Shown one piece after another: positions 1-5,207 of a DNA stretch of 5,207 nucleotides (position 1 is its first letter; each line of letters begins with the position of its first letter). A program made the translations under genes and the position numbers. Source of the stretch: Phycisphaeraceae bacterium (GTDB taxonomy: Bacteria > Planctomycetota > Phycisphaerae > Phycisphaerales > UBA1924); the NCBI GenBank assembly GCA_009827215.1, contig WUAJ01000174.1:1-5207 (forward strand), in the 5' to 3' direction. The notes beneath the pieces are model-generated. The model searched no databases and was not told the origin of the DNA. It saw only the letters and a list, made by a program, of their open reading frames with translations.

Positions 1-436
1 GACGCTCATCCGATCTTTGCGAAGGCATGACTGCTGAGAGTGACGGCATATTGTTCGGGATCGATTGGGTCGGGATTGCTGGCTCGACTTCTGTCTGCGT
101 CTGTTTGATCGGTTGCTTGATGACCGGCTTGGATTCCGGTTTGATCAGGGGCGCGAACATGCGTTGCAACTCGGTTGCTTGTGCGTTGAGCTTGATATCG
201 GACGATCCGTCGCTCGCCTGGTTTAATCGCTCATTGAGAATCTCGGTGACTGATTTTTTGATCGGTTCAGCGATACTAGCGATGATTGGATCGCTTGGCA
301 TCGACGCGATTTGATCCGCATCGAGCGGAGCAGCGGACGCGCCGGATGGTGAGAGGATCGCTTGATCGATTACCAGTGATGCTCCGGCGACGAGTGCAAG
401 CGCGAGAAAGATTTTGCGTTCTGTGGTGAGTCCCAT
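1..436 (-). CDS. Single-pass membrane protein in the PilP/GspC position of the cluster (partial, C-terminus off left edge)
   Basis: The frame starts at ATG 436-434 and stays open for 145 residues to the left edge, so no stop is visible and the 3' end is missing. The product has a short cytoplasmic start with a basic residue pair (MGLTTERK) and one hydrophobic segment at about residues 9-28 ending in VIDQAIL. A helical-looking stretch follows at about 50-75 (containing IKKSVTEILNERLNQ). Next is LNAQATELQRMF at about 83-94, then a Pro/Gln/Lys/Thr-rich linker at about 96-140. It is the last visible gene after pilO, where known pilus operons carry pilP and secretion operons carry gspC; both give periplasmic proteins that touch the secretin. 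No lipobox cysteine follows the hydrophobic segment, so it is not a PilP-type lipoprotein as read. A GspC-like plan (membrane anchor, flexible linker, then a globular domain) fits but is inference. No clear Shine-Dalgarno sequence precedes the ATG. I do not recognise the family with certainty. Confidence 0.75.
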   Translation of the reverse strand, partial: MGLTTERKIFLALALVAGASLVIDQAILSPSGASAAPLDADQIASMPSDPIIASIAEPIKKSVTEILNERLNQASDGSSDIKLNAQATELQRMFAPLIKPESKPVIKQPIKQTQTEVEPAIPTQSIPNNMPSLSAVMPSQRSDER

Positions 437-489
437 GTGTATGAAAGACGAATTCTTTTGGGGCTCATGCAAACAGATCAAAGAAAAAT
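437..489. other. Short intergenic gap between pilO and the last gene
   Basis: This is the only real gap in the cluster (53 bases); all other junctions overlap. On the minus strand it is A/T-rich just after the pilO stop (TAAATTTTTCTTTGATC). I see no convincing hairpin-plus-T-run terminator, no clear -35/-10 pair and no GGAGG-like site before the ATG at 436. The downstream gene is probably read from the same transcript, but its translation start is less clearly marked than those of its neighbours. Confidence 0.6.
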
Positions 490-1050
490 TTATTGCTTCG
501 GATCAGCATCGGACGGTATGTACCAGTTAAGACGAATATTCGTGCTGACCATACCAGAGGTGACATTGGAGTTGATTGAAAGGGTTTCGACATGGATATC
601 CGGCATTTTGTTGTGGAGTTCATCCAACCAAGTTTGGATCGTTGTAAATGGGGCTGTGACCTGGATTGAGATCGCTTGAGTCGGATTCTCGTTCGTTTGG
701 GATGGTTCGGATGGCTCGAACTGCTCGAGTTCAAGGCCGTGTGATTCAGCGAGTCCTACGAGCTGGACAGCGAGTTCGTTGATGCTTGACGCAATGATGA
801 CGGATTCGCGTTCCTGAACAAAGCTTTCTAGGTTCGAAATCTGATTTATCAGACGACCTCTCTCGCTCTGTGTGCTGGATAACTGATCGCTGACTTGCGT
901 GAGTTCGAGCTTGGTAGATTCAAAGTCTGTCCGCTGTGCTTCCCAGGAGGTATAAATCACATACCCTGAGATCGCAAGAATAAGTGTTGCGAGCGATGCG
1001 CCTGTCAGGTGAAGCTGGATTAGTGATGCGGATTTGAGTGGATTGTTCAT
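490..1050 (-). CDS. pilO: PilO-like (GspM-type) inner-membrane alignment protein
   Basis: This 186-residue bitopic protein has a short cytoplasmic N-terminus, one membrane helix at about residues 16-34, and a predicted coiled coil at about 38-82 (FESTKLELTQVSDQLSSTQS and on). A compact periplasmic domain follows at about 88-180, with alternating helix and strand segments (NELAVQLVGLAESHGLELEQ, then ISIQVTAPFTTIQTWLDEL, then HVETLSI). This matches the PilO/GspM plan of helix, coiled coil and ferredoxin-like fold. In known systems PilO pairs with PilN in the periplasm and passes force between the cytoplasmic motor and the PilP/secretin part. The ATG overlaps the pilN stop as ATGA and has GGAGG 7 bases upstream, which fixes the start. 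The family call rests on architecture, the local pattern and gene order, because PilO sequences diverge strongly. A general membrane coiled-coil protein is the alternative. Confidence 0.8.
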   Translation of the reverse strand: MNNPLKSASLIQLHLTGASLATLILAISGYVIYTSWEAQRTDFESTKLELTQVSDQLSSTQSERGRLINQISNLESFVQERESVIIASSINELAVQLVGLAESHGLELEQFEPSEPSQTNENPTQAISIQVTAPFTTIQTWLDELHNKMPDIHVETLSINSNVTSGMVSTNIRLNWYIPSDADPKQ

Positions 1051-1640
1051 GGATTCGCCTCCACGGGCTGCTCAGCGACTATGGATGCATTTATAGTGGA
1101 GTTGATCGGAGCATCTGGGGCTGACGAGGTCCGGCGTGAGTCGGACATCTTCAGTTCATCGAATAGTGAAGAGTTTTCGAGGACAACGAGGAACTCGCGC
1201 GCCTGCGACAGGGTCTTCGAGTGTATCTGAATTGAGATGTTGATCGTATGCTTTGAGGGTTGGCGGATGATCGAAGCATCGAAGGAGTGGATCCTAATAT
1301 TCTCGTTGGTCAGTAAAGCAAGCTGATTGATCACACTGTTCCAATGAACTCGGAGCTTTGCAAGTTCCTGCGATTTGGATTCGGATTCGAGCTGCGCGAC
1401 TTTCTTCTTCAGTGCAGGCAGTGTTGCTCGTAGCTCATTGAGGTCATTGACAAAGCGTGTGATGTGCTGCGTATCTTGTGGCTCAGCAGCTCGCAGATGC
1501 ACACTCAGCAATCCAGACGGGATCATCACGACCAAAACAAGTGCGACGAGGATGAATGACCAAACACGCACGGCTCGGTTCCGTTTTCGAGAGATAACCC
1601 TTGACTGAGGAAGCAGGTTTGGCGATGGTAACGGACTCAT
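1047..1640 (-). CDS. pilN: PilN-like inner-membrane alignment protein
   Basis: This 197-residue protein opens with a short cytoplasmic tail carrying PNLLPQSR (residues 7-14). That corresponds to the conserved INLLP-type motif by which PilN binds the groove of PilM. A basic stretch (RKRNRAVR, about 18-25) precedes one membrane helix at about 26-48, as the positive-inside rule expects. Residues about 56-105 look coiled-coil (LNELRATLPALKKKVAQLES). The remainder forms a small periplasmic domain, with INISIQIHSKTLSQAREFLV (residues 133-152) resembling the strand-helix of the PilN fold. The last 30 residues are Ser/Ala/Pro-rich and probably disordered. It sits directly after pilM (TAATG, 1-base overlap) and before pilO (ATGA), the usual order. 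The start is supported by AAGGGGAG 7 bases upstream. PilN normally pairs with PilO and anchors PilM at the membrane. Confidence 0.85.
   Translation of the reverse strand: MSPLPSPNLLPQSRVISRKRNRAVRVWSFILVALVLVVMIPSGLLSVHLRAAEPQDTQHITRFVNDLNELRATLPALKKKVAQLESESKSQELAKLRVHWNSVINQLALLTNENIRIHSFDASIIRQPSKHTINISIQIHSKTLSQAREFLVVLENSSLFDELKMSDSRRTSSAPDAPINSTINASIVAEQPVEANP
1058..1062 (-). promoter_or_regulatory. Shine-Dalgarno site of pilO
   Basis: GGAGG on the minus strand lies 7 bases before the pilO ATG and inside the pilN coding region. It confirms the ATGA-overlap start at 1050 and allows fresh initiation as well as coupled re-initiation. Confidence 0.8.
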
Positions 1641-2692
1641 TACGCGGCTCCCCTTGCTAGTCCCGACGCGATGTTCAGACGCGGAGTCTGTGCATACTCA
1701 AAGGGGGTTATGTTCAAATCGATTTCGCGTAGATCTTTAATCACTGGTTCGAGCGGGAGAGTGGGCATACCAGTACGCTGGGCAATTGCAAAGGCGGTTT
1801 GCTCCTCATGTGTGAAATACCCGGATCGCATGACAACTCCAAATGGAGCGAATCGGTGCTGCTGAGATACATATGTCAGTGCGGTATCGAGCTGATCAAC
1901 GACCTGTGCGAGCACTGGCGTCAGAATTGTGGTCATGATTCTCTTGAGACGCGACTCACTCTCGATCGTTGGTCCTTCTGGATTCAATATCATGTTGATC
2001 GAATCCGCGGGCATCGCGTGATCATCGATCAGCTGTCTCCTGATACGAGAGGCACCTACTTGAATCTGACGGCAGTACACTGGCGTGGTCCCCAGCGTGA
2101 TGATTGCCCAAGACTCATCCCAACCAATTTCGGTGATGCTGTGGATCGCGTCACCCGTGAACTGTTCGTGCATCGATGCTGTTCGTGTGATCGCGGTCTC
2201 CATAGGTTCAACCTGAACTGGAAAGAGCTGTGCTTCTTCGAAAGAATCTAACAGTTCGTTCAATGGTTCTGTTTGGCACGCAACGGCGTAATACGGGGAG
2301 TGTTGGCTCTTGCTTGAGCCGTCTTTCGGCTGGGTCCAGTATCCGATTTGGAGATCGGTGGACTTGTGAGCTCCCGATCGCTGGGCTTCGAGGAGCGCCA
2401 GACGACTAATCGGCGCCCCAGATCCTTCTGGCGGGAGATCCATGATGTGGAACGATGAGAATCGCTTTGGCACAGCGATCGAAACACGATTGCCTGTGAA
2501 TCCTCGTTGCATTAAAGATTGCTCTAGATATTTGAGCTCCTCAGTTGTCGGGATGAGCTTATGAGATCCGGTCCTGGGTATCGACGCGATCGCTTTGGGC
2601 GTGGGACTCGATGCGGAGGCGTATTGAACAGCTCGAAACTCGTTGTAGTCGAAGTCGATCCCGATTGGTGTGATGTTGTGGAGCTTTCTCAT
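1640..2692 (-). CDS. pilM: PilM-like actin-fold cytoplasmic protein of the pilus/secretion platform
   Basis: This 350-residue soluble protein has no membrane segment. The N-terminal IGIDFDYNEFRAVQ (residues 10-23) aligns with the first phosphate loop of PilM (family form roughly GIDIG..SVK). VEPMETAITR (161-170), EIGWDESWAIITLGTTPVYC (188-207) with QIQVGASRIRRQL behind it, and the C-terminal LNIASGLARGA (339-349) follow the family in order. The length is close to the usual 350 or so. PilM is an actin-like protein that binds the N-terminal tail of PilN and is thought to couple the assembly ATPase to the alignment frame. Several nucleotide-site positions differ from the family norm: FD replaces IG after GID, R20 stands at the lysine position, EIG replaces DIG, and MRSG stands where a GG-type loop is usual. 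ATP binding may therefore be weakened. The start overlaps the pilC stop as TAATG and has AGGAG 7 bases upstream. In T2SS the equivalent domain is the cytoplasmic part of GspL; here it is a separate gene. Confidence 0.88.
   Translation of the reverse strand: MRKLHNITPIGIDFDYNEFRAVQYASASSPTPKAIASIPRTGSHKLIPTTEELKYLEQSLMQRGFTGNRVSIAVPKRFSSFHIMDLPPEGSGAPISRLALLEAQRSGAHKSTDLQIGYWTQPKDGSSKSQHSPYYAVACQTEPLNELLDSFEEAQLFPVQVEPMETAITRTASMHEQFTGDAIHSITEIGWDESWAIITLGTTPVYCRQIQVGASRIRRQLIDDHAMPADSINMILNPEGPTIESESRLKRIMTTILTPVLAQVVDQLDTALTYVSQQHRFAPFGVVMRSGYFTHEEQTAFAIAQRTGMPTLPLEPVIKDLREIDLNITPFEYAQTPRLNIASGLARGAA
1648..1655 (-). promoter_or_regulatory. Shine-Dalgarno site of pilN
   Basis: AAGGGGAG on the minus strand lies 7 bases before the pilN ATG, within the last codons of pilM. 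It supports the TAATG start at 1640, which keeps the PilM-binding NLLP tail in the product. Confidence 0.75.
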
Positions 2693-3918
2693 TACTGTGC
2701 TCCTGCGCTAGCGGTGAGATCAAAGAGGGGCAGGAACATACTCACAGCGATGAATCCGACCATCAGACCCAAACCGATCATGATGAGGGGCTCGATGAGT
2801 GATGAGATCGATTTGATCACTGTCTCGTTTTCTTCATCGAGGTAATCGGCGAGTTGAATCATGACAGGACCCATTCGACCAGATTGCTCTGCGTTTTTGA
2901 CAGCTTCGACAGCGCTGGGGACGATGAGGTCATCAGTAGCAAGTGCAAGAGAAACCGACTCACCAATGGTTACTGCTTCTTCAGCTTTGGTCAGAAGGTC
3001 ACGGTAGAGCGTGTTGCTGACAGAACGGCGGGTGAGTTCAATAGATTCAAGGATTGGTACTTTGGATTCGATAAGTAGTCCGAGCACACGGAAGATCCTC
3101 GCGGTCTGTATCGAGCAGATGGTCTTCCCTAGGACTGGTAATTTGAGGGCACTGTTTTCAACGAATGCTCTTCCTACTGAGCTCTTCAACCAATATACGA
3201 TTCCAGTCATTACAAGTGCTGCTGAAGGGATGATGCCCCACCAATAGGTGCGCAGGAGATCTGACAAGAACATCAGGAACTTGGTGGTCGCCGGGAGTGG
3301 TGAATCGATGGACTCGAACAGTCCTGCGAATCTTGGGAGCACCACACAGAGCATGACTCCAAGCACGACGACCGACAAGCCTGTGAGGAGCAGCGGGTAC
3401 ATCATGGCGCCTGCGATATTGGCACGGATTTTGGCTTCCTGTCGCAGGAGCTTGCTGACCCTGTTGAGCATGACATCAAGATTGCCCCCTGTCTCCCCCG
3501 CTGCTGCGAGTGAGCAGAATACAGGACCGAAGACTTCATGCTGCGCCTGCATCGCAGCGGATAAGGAATCCCCTTCTTCGAGCCGTGCTCGGAGATTGAC
3601 TAGGATTGTTGTCCAAATATCGGAACTGGACTGCTCTTCGAGTGATTCGATCGCGTCAACGAGGGGGGTCCCAGTTGAAACGAGGATGGAGAGTTCGCGT
3701 GCGAACTCGGACACGATTTTTACAGGAATCTTTGATTTTTTCTTAGATCCTGAAACTGTCGCTTTGGACTTTGTGCTCCCGCTCTCAACTGAGCTGATCT
3801 GAGTGATGAGGAGATCTTTCTTCCGCAGTTTTTCCTCTGCTTCACGCTGATCAGCTGCTTCTATGGTCCCAGATTTAGGAGCGCCGGCTTTGGTGTAGGC
3901 TTCATAAGTGAACTTCAT
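2692..3918 (-). CDS. pilC: PilC/GspF inner-membrane platform protein
   Basis: This 408-residue protein has the full length and layout of the T2SSF family. An N-terminal cytoplasmic region (1-45) resembles the usual FxYxAxxxxGxxxxGxIEA opening (MKFTYEAYTKAGAPKSGTIE). A Ser/Lys-rich linker covers about 45-65. Two homologous helical domains each end in membrane helices. The first holds SEFARELSILVSTGTPLVDA (70-89) and AAAGETGGNLDVMLNRVS (138-155), with membrane helices at about 173-195 and 226-244. The second repeats the pattern (TARIFRVLGLLIESKVPILE, then NAEQSGRMGPVMIQLADYLD) and ends in a membrane helix at about 375-397. It forms the inner-membrane base on which the PilB/GspE ATPase acts and through which pilin subunits are moved. 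The start overlaps the ATPase stop as ATGA and has GAGGAG 6 bases upstream. The pilC and gspF names are interchangeable here; the separate pilM and pilN downstream favour pilC. Confidence 0.95.
   Translation of the reverse strand: MKFTYEAYTKAGAPKSGTIEAADQREAEEKLRKKDLLITQISSVESGSTKSKATVSGSKKKSKIPVKIVSEFARELSILVSTGTPLVDAIESLEEQSSSDIWTTILVNLRARLEEGDSLSAAMQAQHEVFGPVFCSLAAAGETGGNLDVMLNRVSKLLRQEAKIRANIAGAMMYPLLLTGLSVVVLGVMLCVVLPRFAGLFESIDSPLPATTKFLMFLSDLLRTYWWGIIPSAALVMTGIVYWLKSSVGRAFVENSALKLPVLGKTICSIQTARIFRVLGLLIESKVPILESIELTRRSVSNTLYRDLLTKAEEAVTIGESVSLALATDDLIVPSAVEAVKNAEQSGRMGPVMIQLADYLDEENETVIKSISSLIEPLIMIGLGLMVGFIAVSMFLPLFDLTASAGAQ
2700..2704 (-). promoter_or_regulatory. Shine-Dalgarno site of pilM
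   Basis: AGGAG on the minus strand lies 7 bases before the pilM ATG, inside the end of pilC. It supports the TAATG start at 2692. Confidence 0.8.
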
Positions 3919-5207
3919 GCGACACTCCTCTGCTGTGGAGCGTTTGGCTCATCATCGACATCATCAATCTTGGTGACTGAAAGAATCTCTTCCAGACTTG
4001 TATGGTGAGCAATCGCGAGTTTCACACCCTCTTGACGGAGGGAGAGTTGATTTTGAGAAGTTAGAATCGATCGGACTTGATGCTTTGGTGCTCCCGTGTA
4101 GATCAATCTGCGGATTTCTGGAGTCACTTCCATGAACTCGTAGATACCCATACGGCCTTTGCATCCGGTATCGTGGCAGGTTGAACATCCGGCTCCCTTG
4201 CGGAAAGGTCTTCCTGCCATATGAGGCAATCCCGCGTCTTCGAGGACTTGCTCGCTTGGGTAGTAGCTGGTTGAGCAACCTGGGCAGATCGTACGTGCTA
4301 GACGCTGAGCGACGACACCGTTGAGTGCCGCGGAGAGGAGATACGGCTCTACTCCCATGTCTGTCATACGGGAGATCGCCCCAGGCGCATCGTTGGTGTG
4401 TAAGGTCGCGAGCATGGAGTGTCCGGTGAGGGACGCTTGGATTGCGACATGCGCCGTCTCTTGGTCACGGATCTCACCAATCATGATGACATCAGGGTCC
4501 TGACGCAGGATCGATCGGAGTGTTCGAGCGAAGTCGAGACCGATCCCCTCATGGACTTGGACCTGGTTCACCATGTCGAGTTGGTATTCGACTGGGTCTT
4601 CAACGGTCACAATGTTGGTCTCAGGAGAACGAAGCAGATCTAGGGCTGAGTAGAGCGTTGTAGTCTTCCCTGACCCTGTCGGACCGGTGACGAGGAGCAT
4701 ACCGTGCGGGAGTTTCAGTGTCTTCTTGAATCGTTCGAGCAGTTCGGGACGGAATCCGAGTTCTTCCATTCGAACATTGAGATTCTCCTTATCCAACACG
4801 CGGATAACAAGCTTTTCTCCCAACAAGGTCGGGATCGAAGACACACGGAGATCGATCTCACGGCCTTCAGCGACGATTCGGACGCGACCCTCTTGGGGAA
4901 GACGTTTTTCGGAGATGTCCATCTTCCCAATGATCTTGACACGAGAGACGATCGCGGCATGCATACCTGGAGGTGAATGCATAAGTTCACGAAGTGATCC
5001 ATCGATACGGTATCTGATGCGTGTCCCGCCTTTGTCGGGCTCAATATGGATGTCCGAAGCACCGTCTTTCACAGCGGTGAGCATCGCGACATTCACGAGA
5101 TTGACGATGGGTGATCCCTCAACCATCTGCGAGAGGTCTGTGGTTGGATCTTCATCGATTGATTCACGCTCGACGACCTCGACATCGGTCTCCGAGAGCG
5201 TCGTGAG
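3915..5207 (-). CDS. pilB: PilB/GspE-family assembly ATPase (partial, N-terminus off right edge)
   Basis: The frame is open to the right edge. The first internal ATG (5126) is not the true start, because 27 more in-frame residues (ending EDPTTDLSQ) join smoothly to the family's start of the N2 domain (MVEGSPIVNLVNVAMLTAVK, then GASDIHIEP). Of the 430 visible residues, numbered from that ATG, the following stand out. The N2 domain has arginines R36, R38 and R40. Walker A GPTGSGKT is at 148-155, the Asp box TVEDPVEY at 174-181, the Walker B region DPDVIMIGEIRD at 210-221, and the His box TLHTNDAPGAISR at 241-253. Two CxxC pairs (C281/C284 and C314/C317) form the zinc-binding module typical of GspE/PilB but absent from PilT retraction ATPases. 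These motifs define a hexameric cytoplasmic ATPase that powers pilin assembly or secretion. The missing N-terminal part (probably 120-150 residues) would hold the domain that docks to PilM or GspL. An acidic tail of about 15 residues follows the usual end. Naming as gspE is equally defensible. Confidence 0.96.
   Translation of the reverse strand, partial: LTTLSETDVEVVERESIDEDPTTDLSQMVEGSPIVNLVNVAMLTAVKDGASDIHIEPDKGGTRIRYRIDGSLRELMHSPPGMHAAIVSRVKIIGKMDISEKRLPQEGRVRIVAEGREIDLRVSSIPTLLGEKLVIRVLDKENLNVRMEELGFRPELLERFKKTLKLPHGMLLVTGPTGSGKTTTLYSALDLLRSPETNIVTVEDPVEYQLDMVNQVQVHEGIGLDFARTLRSILRQDPDVIMIGEIRDQETAHVAIQASLTGHSMLATLHTNDAPGAISRMTDMGVEPYLLSAALNGVVAQRLARTICPGCSTSYYPSEQVLEDAGLPHMAGRPFRKGAGCSTCHDTGCKGRMGIYEFMEVTPEIRRLIYTGAPKHQVRSILTSQNQLSLRQEGVKLAIAHHTSLEEILSVTKIDDVDDEPNAPQQRSVA
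3925..3930 (-). promoter_or_regulatory. Shine-Dalgarno site of pilC
   Basis: GAGGAG on the minus strand lies 6 bases before the pilC ATG, inside the end of the ATPase gene. It supports the ATGA-overlap start at 3918. Confidence 0.8.

Noticed and set aside
27..314. 95-residue plus-strand open frame at the left end
   Set aside because: The minus strand here has an open frame from an ATG at 436 to the edge, with a membrane anchor, in the same direction and position as the operon. The plus-strand frame looks like its antisense shadow.
437..489. Possible internal promoter or terminator before the last gene
   Set aside because: The A/T-rich segment has no well-spaced -35/-10 pair and no stable hairpin; an ordinary short intergenic gap explains it.
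718..732. Small inverted repeat GAACT-gctcg-AGTTC inside pilO
   Set aside because: The stem is only five pairs, lies in coding sequence and has no T-run, so it is not a credible terminator or operator.
1799..2251. 150-residue plus-strand open frame opposite pilM
   Set aside because: It is Cys/Trp/Arg-rich with no domain pattern and is fully antisense to pilM, whose motifs are in the correct order.
2586..2593. GCGATCGC, the HIP1 octamer of cyanobacteria
   Set aside because: I noticed only one copy, which fits the general GATC excess; the gene content gives no cyanobacterial signal.
3248..3802. 184-residue plus-strand open frame opposite pilC
   Set aside because: The product is Ser/Thr/Arg-rich with no recognisable domain, it lies wholly antisense to a well-supported platform gene, and it has no good ribosome site. 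It is a shadow of the pilC codon pattern.
5127..5207. Treating ATG 5126 as the start of the ATPase
   Set aside because: The frame continues without a stop to the right edge, and about 120-150 residues of the usual N-terminal domain would be missing. The gene is cut by the window, not naturally short.

Overview
The window carries a tightly packed, single-direction gene cluster. Every supported gene lies on the minus strand, so transcription runs from the right edge to the left. The genes encode the inner-membrane motor and alignment platform of a type IV pilus / type II secretion-like (T4P/T2SS) machine. In transcription order they are: the assembly ATPase (PilB/GspE, 5' end off the right edge), the polytopic platform protein (PilC/GspF), the actin-like cytoplasmic protein PilM, the bitopic proteins PilN and PilO, and a sixth single-pass membrane protein that runs off the left edge.

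Layout: 5207-3915 is the ATPase (430 visible residues, with Walker A, Asp box, Walker B, His box and a four-cysteine zinc motif). 3918-2692 is the PilC/GspF platform. 2692-1640 is PilM, 1640-1047 PilN and 1050-490 PilO. A 53-base gap (437-489) follows. From 436 to the left edge runs an open frame of 145 residues with one N-terminal membrane segment and a Pro/Gln/Lys-rich linker. It has no stop inside the window, so a simple search for complete reading frames misses it. The first five genes overlap by 1 to 4 bases (ATGA, TAATG, TAATG, ATGA), and each of the four internal starts has a good Shine-Dalgarno sequence 6-7 bases upstream. This points to one translationally coupled operon whose promoter lies beyond the right edge.

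How they fit together: in characterised systems the ATPase hydrolyses ATP under the platform protein to extract or insert pilins. PilM, held by the N-terminal NLLP motif of PilN (present here), links this motor to a periplasmic PilN/PilO coiled-coil frame. PilP or GspC then links the frame to the outer-membrane secretin. The sixth protein sits where that connector is expected, but it has no lipoprotein cysteine and its C-terminal domain is not visible. Separate PilM and PilN genes, rather than a fused GspL, favour a type IV pilus-type arrangement. The sequence alone cannot say whether the machine makes a pilus, a pseudopilus for secretion, or serves DNA uptake.

Organism: the outer-membrane-type alignment genes suggest a diderm bacterium with balanced base composition and standard Shine-Dalgarno use. 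The divergent PilM/N/O proteins would fit Planctomycetota (Phycisphaerae-like), but this is a low-confidence impression. No RNA genes, mobile elements, CRISPR arrays or clear terminators were found. I do not see a wholly new system. The most interesting points are the truncated sixth gene, the degenerate nucleotide-site motifs in PilM, and the strong excess of GATC sites.
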